This document shows, piece after piece, positions 17,688 through 26,879 of a DNA stretch of 64,000 bases. Location: contig NZ_CP119794.1 in assembly GCF_029338315.1 (NCBI RefSeq), positions 868,001 through 932,000 on the forward strand, in the 5' to 3' direction. A program made the translations under genes and the position numbers. The first letter of the stretch is position 1. Each line of letters starts with the position of its first letter. The notes beneath the pieces are model-generated. The model was not told the DNA's origin and did no database searches. It saw nothing but the letters and a program-made list of their open reading frames with translations. The DNA comes from Haloarcula regularis (GTDB lineage: Archaea > Halobacteriota > Halobacteria > Halobacteriales > Haloarculaceae).

Positions 17688-18046
17688 AACTGCGGTGCCA
17701 GGACCAGCAGCGCCTCGCTGTCGTCCGTCGCCGTCAGCGACACCTCGTGCCGGCCGTCGAAGCGGATCACGTCACCCCCCGAGAGCGATCTGGCCGTCCC
17801 GCCGACGGTCACGTCTACGGCGCCCTCGACGAGGTGCAAGACGATGTCACGGCCCGGGTGGGTGTGGGCCGGCACCGTCTCCCCCGCGGGGAGCGCGAGG
17901 CGGACCGTCCGGGGTTCCCCCTCGAACACCCGCGTCCGCCCGGTTCGCTCCAGGTCCTCGAGGGAGACGTGGTCGATGCCCTGGGTGTCGTCGGCGTCCC
18001 GTTCGCCGTCGGGAATCTGGTCCTCTGTCAGGTTGCTGTCGGTCAT
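17684..18046 (-). CDS. Cupin-domain protein
   Basis: A 120-residue single cupin barrel. The first cupin motif is visible as LPAGETVPAHTHPGRDIVLHLVEGAVDV, with candidate metal ligands in HTHPGRD, and the second as GGDVIRFDGRHEVSLTAT. The N-terminal 40 residues are polar and acidic. Cupins of this size bind a metal and act as small oxygenases or sensors; the substrate is not evident. The ATG at 18046 overlaps the repaired stop of the upstream DUF2249 gene (ATGA), so the two form an operon under the second CGAA-N4-TTCG site. Confidence 0.8.
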   Translation of the reverse strand: MTDSNLTEDQIPDGERDADDTQGIDHVSLEDLERTGRTRVFEGEPRTVRLALPAGETVPAHTHPGRDIVLHLVEGAVDVTVGGTARSLSGGDVIRFDGRHEVSLTATDDSEALLVLAPQF

Positions 18047-18278
18047 CGTCTCTTTGGCAGTTTCGCGACGTACTTGCCCGGTTGTTCCTCGGTACACTCG
18101 TAGTTTCGGCGTCGAAGGCCTCGACGTCGGCCCGGAACTCGAGGTAGAGCGGCCGTGGGTCGTGGTCATTGACGATCTCGAGTGTCTCCCCGTCGTCCAG
18201 TGCCTCGAAGGCCGCGTGTACTTCTTGGTGGCGCTGTGCCGGCGGGAGGTCCCTGAGGTCGAGCGTCGTGGCAGGCAT
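18043..18278 (-). pseudogene. DUF2249-domain protein (frameshifted)
   Basis: A 78-residue DUF2249 protein after repair. It starts TTLDLRDLPPAQRHQEV, then ALDDGETLEIVNDHDPRPLYLEF, the usual DUF2249 core. As sequenced the frame leaves the family after F-D-A-E. Restoring AAA to AAAA at about 18104-18106 gives NYECTEEQPGKYVAKLPKRR and a stop at 18043-18045 that overlaps the cupin ATG, exactly what an operon would show. I therefore think the break is a consensus error. It is divergent from the gene at 18368 across the second CGAA-N4-TTCG site. Confidence 0.75.
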
Positions 18279-18317
18279 CGTCGTCGGCTTGGGGCCGTCC
18301 CGACGAGGGGGTTCCGG

Positions 18318-18329
18318 CGAACACGTTCG
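18318..18329. promoter_or_regulatory. CGAA-N4-TTCG inverted repeat (NarO-like site), copy 2
   Basis: The same 12 bases CGAACACGTTCG as at 17111, and the same flank (GGCGAACACGTTCGG in both). It is again centred between divergent starts, with 39 bases to ATG 18278 (minus) and 38 to ATG 18368 (plus). Reuse of site and geometry argues for one shared regulator. Confidence 0.65.
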
Positions 18330-18367
18330 GCAGCACGTTCTGTGTGCCCCGGGCCGTCCACACGAAT

Positions 18368-18931
18368 ATGGGATTCCTCTCGGGCGTGCGCGGCACCGAC
18401 AGCGGGTTCGACGACTACGACACCTTCGACCCGGCCCACCTTCCGGCCCCTGGGCCCTTCCTCGAGGGCCACGAGGTCCTCACGGGCCGGGCACACGCGG
18501 CTTTCCACCGGCTCACGCGGACCCTCTTCGAGGAACGCGGCGTCTACGACGCGACGTTCGGGTACAATCTGGCACGACTGAACCTCGACCGGCGCCACCC
18601 CGACGCCGGCTTCCGGTACGCCGTCGAGCGCGACGCGACGGCCGAGGCGCGGTCGGACGCAGGTGATCGGCGGGTGCTCCGGGCGTCGTTCGTCCCGACG
18701 ACGGCCTTCTGTCCGCAGAGCGACGCGCTGACCCGCGGTGCCTTCCGCGCGTGGAACGACCTCGCCGACCGACACGAGTACGACCTCGTCCGGGTCCGCG
18801 TCGGCGAGACTCACGACCAGAGCCCGGCCATCAACGGCCGCCTCGCGCAGATCGAACGGGGCTACCGGGAGACCGGGTCGGTTCCAGCCGCCGTCGAGAC
18901 GGCCGAGGATCCCGGACAGGAACCCTCATAA
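18368..18931 (+). CDS. Unrecognised haloarchaeal protein in the DUF2249 cluster
   Basis: A 187-residue soluble protein, starting MGFLSGVRGTDSGFDDYDTF at ATG 18368. The middle has HAAFHRLTRTLFEERGVYDATFGYNLARLNLDRR; the C-terminal half has SFVPTTAFCPQSDALTRG and YDLVRVRVGETHDQSPAINGR. The single-Cys Pro-Thr-Thr-x2-Cys-Pro context recalls DUF59/iron-sulfur carrier proteins, but only weakly. I cannot name the family. It shares the divergent CGAA-N4-TTCG promoter region with the DUF2249-cupin operon, so it is probably part of the same response. Confidence 0.65.
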   Translation: MGFLSGVRGTDSGFDDYDTFDPAHLPAPGPFLEGHEVLTGRAHAAFHRLTRTLFEERGVYDATFGYNLARLNLDRRHPDAGFRYAVERDATAEARSDAGDRRVLRASFVPTTAFCPQSDALTRGAFRAWNDLADRHEYDLVRVRVGETHDQSPAINGRLAQIERGYRETGSVPAAVETAEDPGQEPS

Positions 18932-19033
18932 TAAAGGGGCTATATGTATACCGCCCGAAGCGGCCGCTATCCAGCGGTCTCGTCGAAGTCGGGGAATTAA
19001 AGTGAGCCGGCATCCTCCCCCCGATATCGAACG

Positions 19034-19288
19034 ATGACAACGTCAAGCGGGGGTGAAGACGGCTTCCACGTCGGCGGTGAGGAGCGACCGAGCGACGTCG
19101 TGCTCCGGAACGTCGCGTCACAGAAGGGCTGTGACGTTCTCGAGTTGGCACCGTTGCAGGATGCAGTCGACGTCAAGGCGCTGAACCAGCTGTTCGAGAG
19201 CCCGGGCGTCGAGCGGCTGGAGTTCGTCTACGAGGAGTTCGAGGTCACCGTCGAACCCGGACGCGTCCACCTCAGAGAACTGCAGTGA
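19034..19288 (+). CDS. HalOD1 output-domain protein
   Basis: An 84-residue HalOD1 protein: helix VVLRNVASQKGCDVLELAPL, then DVKALNQLFES and strands LEFVYEEFEVTVEPGRVHL. It matches the repaired gene at 6323 in plan. The role in signal output is assumed from the family; partner and DNA target are unknown. A TATA-like GAATTAAAG (about 18994-19002) lies roughly 32-40 nt upstream. The last 17 bp overlap the end of the DUF7344 gene on the other strand. Confidence 0.78.
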   Translation: MTTSSGGEDGFHVGGEERPSDVVLRNVASQKGCDVLELAPLQDAVDVKALNQLFESPGVERLEFVYEEFEVTVEPGRVHLRELQ

Positions 19289-19895
19289 GCGCTCGCCCCG
19301 GGCGGACCTGCTGCTCGCTGGCGTCGTAAGACACCACGTCGACCGCGTCCAGTTTCGGAAGATCGACGTGATGGAGTCGGAGCCGGAGGGTGTCGGGACG
19401 CTCGACAGCTCCGTCAGCCCCCTCCGCGACGAGTCGCTCCGAGAGGTCCTCGAGCGACAGGGGATCCGTCCGATCGGCGACCAGCTCGACGACGTCGCGC
19501 CGATACGGGCGGGCGACGAAGGCGGCGATGACGTCCCACCGCGGGTCATCCGGCCGGTCGGGCGACGGGAGCGAGATATCGAACGCATCCAGGTCGATCG
19601 GGAACCGGGGGACGAGTCTGATGCCGGCGCCCGACCGGACGACCAGGCCGGCCGACTCCAGTTTCGGGAGGTGGCAGTGATAGAGGTCGATGCGCCGCCG
19701 CTCTCGCTCGTCGTCGGTCACCCGTCCCGGCGGCGTTCGCTCCTCCAGCGCGGCCAGTTCGATAGCGAGGTCACGTTCCGTCATCGGGCCGGGTTCGTTC
19801 GCGACGAGCGAGAGAATCCGGCGGTGCCGGGTGTCAGAGAGGATAGTGGAGATGAGAAGCGGGTCGACCCTCGTACCCTTGCCTGACTTGCTCAT
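19272..19895 (-). CDS. Tandem DUF7344-type winged-helix protein
   Basis: A 207-residue protein with two DUF7344-type domains. The first (about 15-90) has SDTRHRRILSLVANE and LYHCHLPKLESAGLVV; the second (about 118-200) has ARPYRRDVVELVADR and LRLHHVDLPKLDAVDVVSYD. Each carries the family signature H-x2-LPKL before the wing. It is likely a DNA-binding regulator with two half-site readers in one chain, unlike the single-domain copies elsewhere in the window. It is convergent with a HalOD1 gene, and a second Bat-type gene lies upstream on the same strand. Confidence 0.75.
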   Translation of the reverse strand: MSKSGKGTRVDPLLISTILSDTRHRRILSLVANEPGPMTERDLAIELAALEERTPPGRVTDDERERRRIDLYHCHLPKLESAGLVVRSGAGIRLVPRFPIDLDAFDISLPSPDRPDDPRWDVIAAFVARPYRRDVVELVADRTDPLSLEDLSERLVAEGADGAVERPDTLRLRLHHVDLPKLDAVDVVSYDASEQQVRPGRALTAVL

Positions 19896-19953
19896 GAACG
19901 ATGATTGAGGTTACTCGATAATGGGTACGCTGCCGGAAATATTCGGTACCCGT

Positions 19954-22539
19954 TTACTCGTCGCCGAGTAATCCCTCGAAGACCTGCTTCTGTGCCCGGC
20001 GGATGTGCTGGTGGAAGGTCGAGGACCCGATACCGAGCGACGCCGCGACGTCCTCGCCGGAGTTCTCGCGGGGCCAGTCGAAGTAGCCGGCGTAGTAACT
20101 CGCCTCGAGTGCGGCCCGCTGGCGGTCCGTGAGCCGTTCTGTCAGTGCCGACTCGGCGACGCCGTCGGCCGTCCGACCGGTGGTCTGACGGCGGGCGAGC
20201 ATCTCTATCTCCGGGGACCGCTCGCTGAGACGGTCGACGACCAGCTGGGTGTCGGCGTCCGCGGGGAGGCTGAGTTCCAGCAGGAGGATGCCGTCGTCGA
20301 ACGTCGCCTCGCTGATGCGACCGCCGTGCCGTGCCACCGGCCCGAGCACGGGCGGGTCGGCCAGGGTCGCCTGAATCCGTGTCGTCCGGGACTCGGTTCC
20401 GATCACCTCGATGGCCTCCCAGTGTGGATCCGCCGGTGACGCGACCAGGCCTTCCATGATGTCGACCGCGTCGCCCGTGGCCCGCCCGTAGACGAGATAT
20501 CGGTCGGCGTCGAGCGGAATCGTCCGGTCGAACGTGACCGTCCCCTCGCCCGGGTCCGGGAGCGACGGCCGCTCGAAACGGGTGCGGTCACGCAGCGTTA
20601 TCTCCACGACGTCGTCGCTCAGCAGGGCCCGCTTGCGCTCGACGGCCGCGATGGCGTGGCCGAGAACCTCGCCGAGCTGGCCGACGACCCGACGTTCCGT
20701 CTCCCCGAACGCGTCCTGGCGGTCCGAATACAGTCCCACGAGGCCGTACAGCGTCCCCTCGTAACAGACGGGGATGGCGGCGACGGACGTGTACCCGTAC
20801 TCCTCTGCGAGGACGCGCCAGGGCTCGAACGTCGGGTCCTCGAAGACGTTCCGGGAGACCTGCATCTCCTGTGTCGCTATCGCCCGCCCGCCGGGACCTC
20901 CTCCCCGTCGCGAACTCGAGTCGACGGCGATTCGAGCGCGGTCCAGGTAGCCGTCGACCCCCGCCTCGACGCGCGGCGTGACCATCCCGGTCCGCGGGTC
21001 GACGTCGGCGACCCAGGCGAACGAGTACGAGTCGGACGCAGCGAGCTGGTCGGCAGCGGCGCGCTCTATCTCCCCGCGCGTCGACCCGTCGACCACCGCC
21101 TCGGTTATCTTCCGGACGGTCTCGTGGAGACTGTTGAGCGCGGCGAGGCTGGCTCGCTCGCGCTCTAAGTCCCGTTCGCGGGTCTTCTGGTCGGTGATGT
21201 CGAGCATCGCGCCACGGACGACGTCGTCTGTCCCGGCGGCCCGCTCGGAGAACACCCGGAGCCACTTCACCGTCTCCTCGTCGGGACAGATGCGAAACTC
21301 GGTCTCCAGGCGTTGCTCGCCGTCGAGGTAGGCGTCCATCACCTGCTCGACGCGGGCGCGGTCCTCGGGGTGGACCGCCTCGAGAACCGCCTTCGGTGTC
21401 ACGGACGCTCGTGGCTCCATCTCGAATATCTCGAACAGTTCGTCGGTCCAGACCGATTCGTACGGCGGTTCCGAGACGTCGAGTTCCCAGCCGCCGACGT
21501 TCGCGAGTTCTTCCGCGTGTTCGAGCAGGTCGGTCGTCCGTTGCAGTTCCCGCTCGCGCTCGACGCGGTCGGTGATGTCCTGGATGTACCCCCGTACGGT
21601 GTGGGTCTCGCCGTCCTCGACGAGCGCCTCGCCGGCCGCCCGGACCCAGCGCTCGTTCCCGGCCGCCGTGACCAGCCGGAGGTCCTCGCTGTAGGGTTCG
21701 CCAGCATCGATACAGCGCTCGATGCGCGACGCCATCACGGCCCGGTCGTCCGGATGATAGAAGTCCAGCCCGTCGCCCAGTTCCGGGTCGAACTCTACGT
21801 CGTCGACCTCGTGGATGCGGCGGGTCCCCTCCGTCCAGGTGACCGCGTCCGACGCCACGTCCAGTTCCCAGCCACCGACCTTGCCCATGCGCTCTGCGTT
21901 CCGCAGGAGGTTCTGGGTCCGGTCGATCTCGGTCTCGCGTGCCCGGCGCTCGGAGATGTCACGGATGACGCCCGTCGTCCCCTGGAAGGTCCCCTCCTCG
22001 TCCCGCCGCAACGCGATGTGGTTCTCGACGGGGATGGGGTCGCCGTCTTTCGGTATCGCTTCGTACTCGACGGTGAAGCTGTCGGCCGTCTCGTTTACCA
22101 GCAGGTCGCCGATGATGCTCGTGACGCGTTCGATCGTCGCCTCGGACATGCCGATGGCGACGGACGAGCCCAGCAGCTCGTCGGCGTCGTACCCCGAGAG
22201 TTCGACGGCCGCGTCGTTGACGTAGGTGAACCGGCCGGCCGCGTCGAGTTCGTAGACCGGGTCGCCCAGCGCGTCGAAGAGGCGCCGGTACCGGGCCAGT
22301 TCGTCCCCGAGGTCCGACGCCGCCGCTCCCGGCCGCCACCACACCCGCCCGCTGGCCCCGACTTTCTTCGTCTCGAGTTCGCCGCGGTCGACCAGCGTCT
22401 CCAGTCGCTTGTACGCGCCGCGCCGGCCGCAGTCCAGCTCGGCCGCCACTTCCGTCGTCGTGCGTGGTTCCTGTGGATCCGCGGACTCGTCGAAGACCGC
22501 GAGCGTCGCCTCGTAGACGTCCCCCGCCCGAGTTGCCAT
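19954..22539 (-). CDS. Bat-type PAS/GAF sensor with bat HTH output
   Basis: An 861-residue intact counterpart of the broken gene at 1793. Order: winged helix with ETKKVGAS-RVWWRP (1-75), PAS (about 80-195), two PAS segments that both begin with a (M/L)-x-NVGGWELD-like motif (about 205-440), a GAF segment (about 470-640), then the bat-associated region and bat HTH (LTDRQRAALEASYYAGYFDWPR...SSTFHQHIRRAQ). The start at ATG 22539 aligns with the other Bat protein. It is a cytosolic sensor-regulator, and oxygen, light or redox are usual signals for the family. A palindrome with the core TCCGCCGGCGGA precedes it. Confidence 0.9.
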   Translation of the reverse strand: MATRAGDVYEATLAVFDESADPQEPRTTTEVAAELDCGRRGAYKRLETLVDRGELETKKVGASGRVWWRPGAAASDLGDELARYRRLFDALGDPVYELDAAGRFTYVNDAAVELSGYDADELLGSSVAIGMSEATIERVTSIIGDLLVNETADSFTVEYEAIPKDGDPIPVENHIALRRDEEGTFQGTTGVIRDISERRARETEIDRTQNLLRNAERMGKVGGWELDVASDAVTWTEGTRRIHEVDDVEFDPELGDGLDFYHPDDRAVMASRIERCIDAGEPYSEDLRLVTAAGNERWVRAAGEALVEDGETHTVRGYIQDITDRVERERELQRTTDLLEHAEELANVGGWELDVSEPPYESVWTDELFEIFEMEPRASVTPKAVLEAVHPEDRARVEQVMDAYLDGEQRLETEFRICPDEETVKWLRVFSERAAGTDDVVRGAMLDITDQKTRERDLERERASLAALNSLHETVRKITEAVVDGSTRGEIERAAADQLAASDSYSFAWVADVDPRTGMVTPRVEAGVDGYLDRARIAVDSSSRRGGGPGGRAIATQEMQVSRNVFEDPTFEPWRVLAEEYGYTSVAAIPVCYEGTLYGLVGLYSDRQDAFGETERRVVGQLGEVLGHAIAAVERKRALLSDDVVEITLRDRTRFERPSLPDPGEGTVTFDRTIPLDADRYLVYGRATGDAVDIMEGLVASPADPHWEAIEVIGTESRTTRIQATLADPPVLGPVARHGGRISEATFDDGILLLELSLPADADTQLVVDRLSERSPEIEMLARRQTTGRTADGVAESALTERLTDRQRAALEASYYAGYFDWPRENSGEDVAASLGIGSSTFHQHIRRAQKQVFEGLLGDE

Positions 22540-22568
22540 GCACCGGAATCGTCGACGACCGACATAAC

Positions 22569-22586
22569 AGTTCCGCCGGCGGAACT
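22569..22586. promoter_or_regulatory. Perfect 18-bp palindrome upstream of bat-type gene 2
   Basis: AGTTCCGCCGGCGGAACT is fully self-complementary and ends 29 nt upstream of ATG 22539 on the minus strand. It shares TCCGCCGGCGGA with the palindrome at 1744-1759, at nearly the same distance from the start, so an autoregulatory or family operator is plausible. Confidence 0.55.
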
Positions 22587-22655
22587 CGTCGTCTGACGGG
22601 GTCGGACGAGGGCGCATGGAAAGCAATTTAGCCGGCCGGCGGCGACTGGCCGGTA

Positions 22656-24816
22656 ATGAGCCTGTCCGACGCGGACCACGACATCGTGGTCGACGAACTC
22701 GACCGGGAGCCGACCCGGGCGGAGGCGGCCCTCTTCGAGAACCTCTGGAGCGAGCACTGCGCGTATCGCTCCTCGCGGCCGCTCCTCTCGGCGTTCGACT
22801 CCGAGGGCGACCAGGTCGTCATCGGCCCCGGCGACGACGCCGCCGTCGTCTCCCTGCCGGCCCACGACGGCGAGGAGATGTACATCACGATGGGCATCGA
22901 GTCACACAACCACCCCTCGTACGTCGACCCGTTCGACGGCGCGGCGACGGGCGTCGGCGGCATCGTCCGCGACACCCTCTCGATGGGCGCCTATCCCATC
23001 GCGCTCGCGGACTGTCTCTACTTCGGCGACTTCGAGCGCGAGCACTCCCGCTATCTCTTCGAGGGCGTCGTCGAGGGCATCTCCCACTACGGGAACTGCA
23101 TCGGCGTCCCGACGGTCGCCGGGTCGGTCGCCTTCCACGACGGCTACGAGGGCAACCCCCTCGTGAACGTCTCCTGTATCGGCCTGCTGGACCCCGAGCG
23201 AACGCTCACTGCCGAGGCACAGCAGCCGGGCAACAAGCTCGTCCTCGTCGGGAACGCGACCGGCCGGGACGGCCTCGGCGGTGCCTCCTTCGCCAGCGAG
23301 GACCTCGCGGAAGACGCCGAGACCGAGGACCGCCCGGCCGTCCAGGTCGGCGATCCCTACGCAGAGAAGCTGCTCATCGAGTGCAACGAGGCGCTGTTAG
23401 ACGAGGACCTGGTCGAGTCGGCCCGTGACCTCGGGGCGGCCGGCCTCGGTGGGGCGTCCTCTGAACTCGTCGCGAAGGGCGGCCTCGGTGCCGAGATCGA
23501 GCTCGACCGCGTCCACCAGCGCGAGCCGAACATGAACGCCACGGAGATTCTCCTGGCCGAGAGCCAGGAGCGCATGGTCTACGAAGTGGCTCCGGAGAAC
23601 GTCGACCGCGTCGCGGAACTCGCCGAACGCTACGACCTGGGCTGTTCGGTCATCGGCGAGCTCACCGAGCCGGGGACGAACTACGTCTGCACCTTCCAAG
23701 GAGAGACGGTCGTCGACGTCGAGGCGGCGTTCCTGGGCGACGGCGCCCCGATGAACGACCTGCCCGCCGAGGAACCCCCGACACAGGAGCGTGACCTCCC
23801 GACCGTGAACCTCACCGAGGCCTTCGAGCGTATCGTCGCCAGTCCGAACACCGCCTCGAAACGGTGGGTCTACCGCCAGTACGACCACGAGGTCCAGGTC
23901 CGCACGAGCGTCCTGCCGGGCGACGACGCCGCGCTGCTGGCCATCCGTGAAGCCGGCACGGGCCTGGCCTTCTCGGCTGGTGCCGACCCGAACTGGACCG
24001 ACGCCGCCCCCTACGAGGGAGCCCGGGCCGCCGCCCTGGAGAACGCGACCAACGTCGCGGCGAAGGGCGCGACCCCTCACGCCGCCGTCGACTGTCTCAA
24101 CGGCGGCAACCCGGAGAAACCCGACGTCTACGGCGGGTTCAAGGGCATCGTCGACGGCCTGGCCGACATGTGTGCGGACCTCGACGTGCCCGTCGTCGGC
24201 GGGAACGTCTCGCTGTACAACGACTCCCAGGCCGGGCCCATCCCGCCGACGCCGACGCTCGCGATGGTCGGCGTCAAGGCGGGGTACGACGCTCCGCCGA
24301 TGTCGCTGTCCGGCGAGGGGACCCTCGTCGTCGTCGGCGACCACGCGCTCGAGGGAGACGCCGACCCGAGACTGGGCGGCTCGGAGTACTGCGCCGTCTT
24401 CGGCGGCACCGACGCCTTCCCCGACCTGCACGACGACCCGAAGGGGTTCGTCAGCACCGTCGCCGAAGTGGCCGACGAGGACCACGTACTCGCCTCCCAC
24501 GACGTGAGCCACGGGCCTGGCGGTCGCGCTCGCAGAGATGGTCCACGAGGACGCCGGCGCCAGCGTCGACATCGAGACGGTCGAGCGCGGGACGCGTAAG
24601 CGCCTGCTCTTCGGTGAACAGCCCGGGCGCGTGGTCTTCGAGACCACCGACCCGAGGGCGGTCGCCGAGGCGTTCGACGGCGTCGCGCCCGTGACAGTCG
24701 TCGGCGAGGCCGACGGCTCGAACCACCTTGAACTGACGGTCAACGAGGAGCGGCTGCAGTACCACGCCAGCGAGATCGCCGACCTCCGCTCGACCATCGA
24801 CGACGAGCTAGCCTGA
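22656..24816 (+). pseudogene. purL: Phosphoribosylformylglycinamidine synthase subunit PurL (frameshifted)
   Basis: PurL, 720 residues after repair, uses ATP and glutamine-derived ammonia to make FGAM in purine synthesis. The N-terminal [13 protein letters not shown] motif, the GIESHNHPS motif and the two AIRS-like halves are all visible. The frame breaks at 24513-24515: A-S-H-D-V-S-H-G should continue G-L-A-V-A-L-A-E-M, and restoring GGG to GGGGG gives exactly that and joins the C-terminal 95 residues ending at 24816. As the gene is needed for purine prototrophy, a consensus error is likely. A TATA-like CAATTTAG (about 22624-22631) sits 25-32 nt upstream. It is divergent from bat gene 2. Confidence 0.93.
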
Positions 24817-24880
24817 CGGCGTCGCCGGACGAACGGCCGAGTATCTGGCCGCAGGACACGCGGGCGTGCAGCAGCAGGTC

Positions 24881-25081
24881 TCAGACCAGTGCGAACGCGA
24901 TGCCGAACGTCAGGACCAGGCCCAGCAGCGCGATGCCGGCGCCGGTCAGGACCTGGGACGTCGTGAAGTCGCTCTGTGGGGCCGTCGAGCGAAGCGGCGG
25001 TGCTCGCTCGGGCAGGCTGACGTTCTCGGGGTCGTAGTCCGGACGTGACTCCGCGTGGTGGTCGTCGTGGTCGTCTGCCAT
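24881..25081 (-). CDS. Small tail-anchored-type membrane protein (DUF7550-like)
   Basis: A 66-residue protein starting MADDHDDHHAESRPDYDPEN at ATG 25081, with an Asp/His-rich N terminus and one C-terminal helix (VLTGAGIALLGLVLTFGIAFAL). The layout fits a tail-anchored membrane protein with an acidic cytosolic head. I associate it with a small haloarchaeal family without known function. The His-rich head could bind metal, which is only an inference. It lies between purL and a DUF7344 gene. Confidence 0.6.
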   Translation of the reverse strand: MADDHDDHHAESRPDYDPENVSLPERAPPLRSTAPQSDFTTSQVLTGAGIALLGLVLTFGIAFALV

Positions 25082-25134
25082 ACTCGTGCGTTTTCCGAGC
25101 GGGTAGGAGTAACTGTCGGATTCTCGTGTCGAGG

Positions 25135-25733
25135 TCAGGCCCCATCGGACCGCCGGCGGGAGAGGACGCCGTGGGCCGTCGAGAGGACGACGAGCGACGC
25201 GACGACGAACGCGCTCACGGCGTTGGCCGCCAGGTGGATCGGCAGGAGAGCGAGGTAGTTCGCGACGAAAAGCACCGTCGCCCCGGCCCCGACGCCGCCG
25301 TAGTACTTGTGCCAGGGCCGGTCGACGTCCGGTTCGCGTCGGGCCATCTCCAGGACCTGCTCGGCCTCGTCGGTCAGCTCGACCCGTCCCCCGCGCCTGT
25401 CGTAGTCGACGACGCCCATGTCGGCCATCTTCGGGAGGTGACACTGGTAGAGTGCGACGTAGACGCGCTTTCGGGCCGCCGACCCGATCATCGCGACGGT
25501 CACGTCGTTCTCTTCGGCGGCGATCGTCTCGGCCAGCCTGCCGAGACCGACCGGTCCCTCGGCCCCGTCGAGGTGTTCGAGCACGCGTCGCCGACGCTCG
25601 TTTTTTTCAGGAGGGTGAAGACGGCGTCGGTCGGCAGTTCTGATCCGTCGTCATCGTTCAGTGCGGCCGACTGCGTGGGGACAGGGGACTCCTGTCGACC
25701 GCGCAGGTCGGTGAGCGTATCACTGCGTCCCAT
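25135..25733 (-). pseudogene. DUF7344-type regulator with two membrane helices (frameshifted)
   Basis: A protein of about 199 residues after repair: start MGRSDTLTDLRGRQ at 25733, then LPTDAVFTLLK followed, in the next frame, by NERRRRVLEHLDGAEGP. The DUF7344 signature YQCHLPKMADMGVVDYD is present, then a C-terminal pair of hydrophobic helices (about 140-185). The break is at an A7 run (25601-25607 on the plus strand as T7): five or eight A would join the halves. It is a membrane-tethered winged-helix regulator. Targets are unknown. Confidence 0.72.
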
Positions 25734-26045
25734 GGCGTGTCACAGAGAGCCGTTAGACGTATCGGTACTTCAACCGGAGGAATAGTACACTCGTGTTTAC
25801 ACACAGTCGGCCGGTTTCGCTCGGCTTATCTCGCCCGGACCGCCCGACGGAGAGGGGTTTCACGCGACGACGGACACTCGATTCACACAGGGGGTAAACG
25901 AAATAAATCGTCGCCCGCCGCCGACCGAGCGGGGCCAACGCCGGACAGACACAGTCGTGAAACGGGAAAGTCGAGATTACCGGCCCTGAGTCTCACTTGC
26001 GCCAGTCGAAACCGTCAAACGGCCATGTGGCGAACCTTTCTCCGA
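25734..26045. other. Intergenic region between DUF7344 gene and hisF
   Basis: 312 bp between divergent genes. I see no coding region, strong hairpin or clear TATA at standard distance from hisF. The stretch contains the minus-strand regulator's upstream sequence and an AT-rich GAAATAAATCG near 25900. Confidence 0.4.
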
Positions 26046-26861
26046 ATGACGCTCACCAAGCGAATCATCCCCTGCATCGACGTCGACGTCGACGAGAACG
26101 GGGACGCGGCGGTCTACACGGGGGTCAACTTCGAGGACCTAGAGTACACCGGCGACCCGGTCGAGATGGCCAAGGCCTACAACGAATCGGGCGCCGACGA
26201 GTTCGTCTTCCTGGACATCACCGCCTCCGCCGAGGGCCGGGAGACGATGCTCGAGACCGTCGCTGCGGTCGCCGACGAGGTCTTCATTCCCCTGACGGTC
26301 GGCGGCGGCATCCGGACCAAAGCGGACATCAAGGAGACGCTCCGGGCCGGCGCCGACAAGGTCTCCATCAACTCGGGGGCCATCGCCAGGCCCGAGCTCA
26401 TCGAGGAGGGAGCGGCCGCCTTCGGCAGCCAGTGCATCGTCATCTCGCTGGACGCCCGCCGCCGCTTCGACGACGAGGGCGAGCACTACGTCGAGGTCGA
26501 CGGCGAGCAGTGCTGGTTCGAGTGCACCGTCAAGGGGGGCCGCGAGGGGACCGGCATCGACGCCGTCGCCTGGGCCATCGAGGCCGAGGAACGCGGCGCG
26601 GGCGAGATATTCGTCAACTCCATCGACGCCGACGGCACCAAGGACGGCTACGACATCCCGCTGATGAAGGCCGTCTGTGACGCCGTCTCGACGCCCGTCA
26701 TCGCCTCCTCGGGCTGTGGCAGTCCCGAGGACATGGAGGAGGTGTTCGTCGAAGCCGGCGCAGACGCCGGGCTCGCCGCCTCTATCTTCCACTTCGGCGA
26801 GTACTCCATCGCCGAGACCAAGGAGTACCTCGACAGCGTGGGTATCCCGGTCAGGCTCTGA
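26046..26861 (+). CDS. hisF: Imidazole glycerol phosphate synthase subunit HisF
   Basis: A 271-residue (beta/alpha)8 cyclase subunit of IGP synthase. With HisH it makes imidazole glycerol phosphate and AICAR in histidine biosynthesis. The catalytic aspartates are in [10 protein letters not shown] near the N terminus and [10 protein letters not shown] in mid-sequence; phosphate-binding loops VGGGIR and [11 protein letters not shown] are present. ATG 26046 is chosen because [12 protein letters not shown] is the family start; the upstream open reading is not conserved. It stands alone here, without other his genes. Confidence 0.95.
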   Translation: MTLTKRIIPCIDVDVDENGDAAVYTGVNFEDLEYTGDPVEMAKAYNESGADEFVFLDITASAEGRETMLETVAAVADEVFIPLTVGGGIRTKADIKETLRAGADKVSINSGAIARPELIEEGAAAFGSQCIVISLDARRRFDDEGEHYVEVDGEQCWFECTVKGGREGTGIDAVAWAIEAEERGAGEIFVNSIDADGTKDGYDIPLMKAVCDAVSTPVIASSGCGSPEDMEEVFVEAGADAGLAASIFHFGEYSIAETKEYLDSVGIPVRL

Positions 26862-26879
26862 CGCCGGGGACGGGACGTA

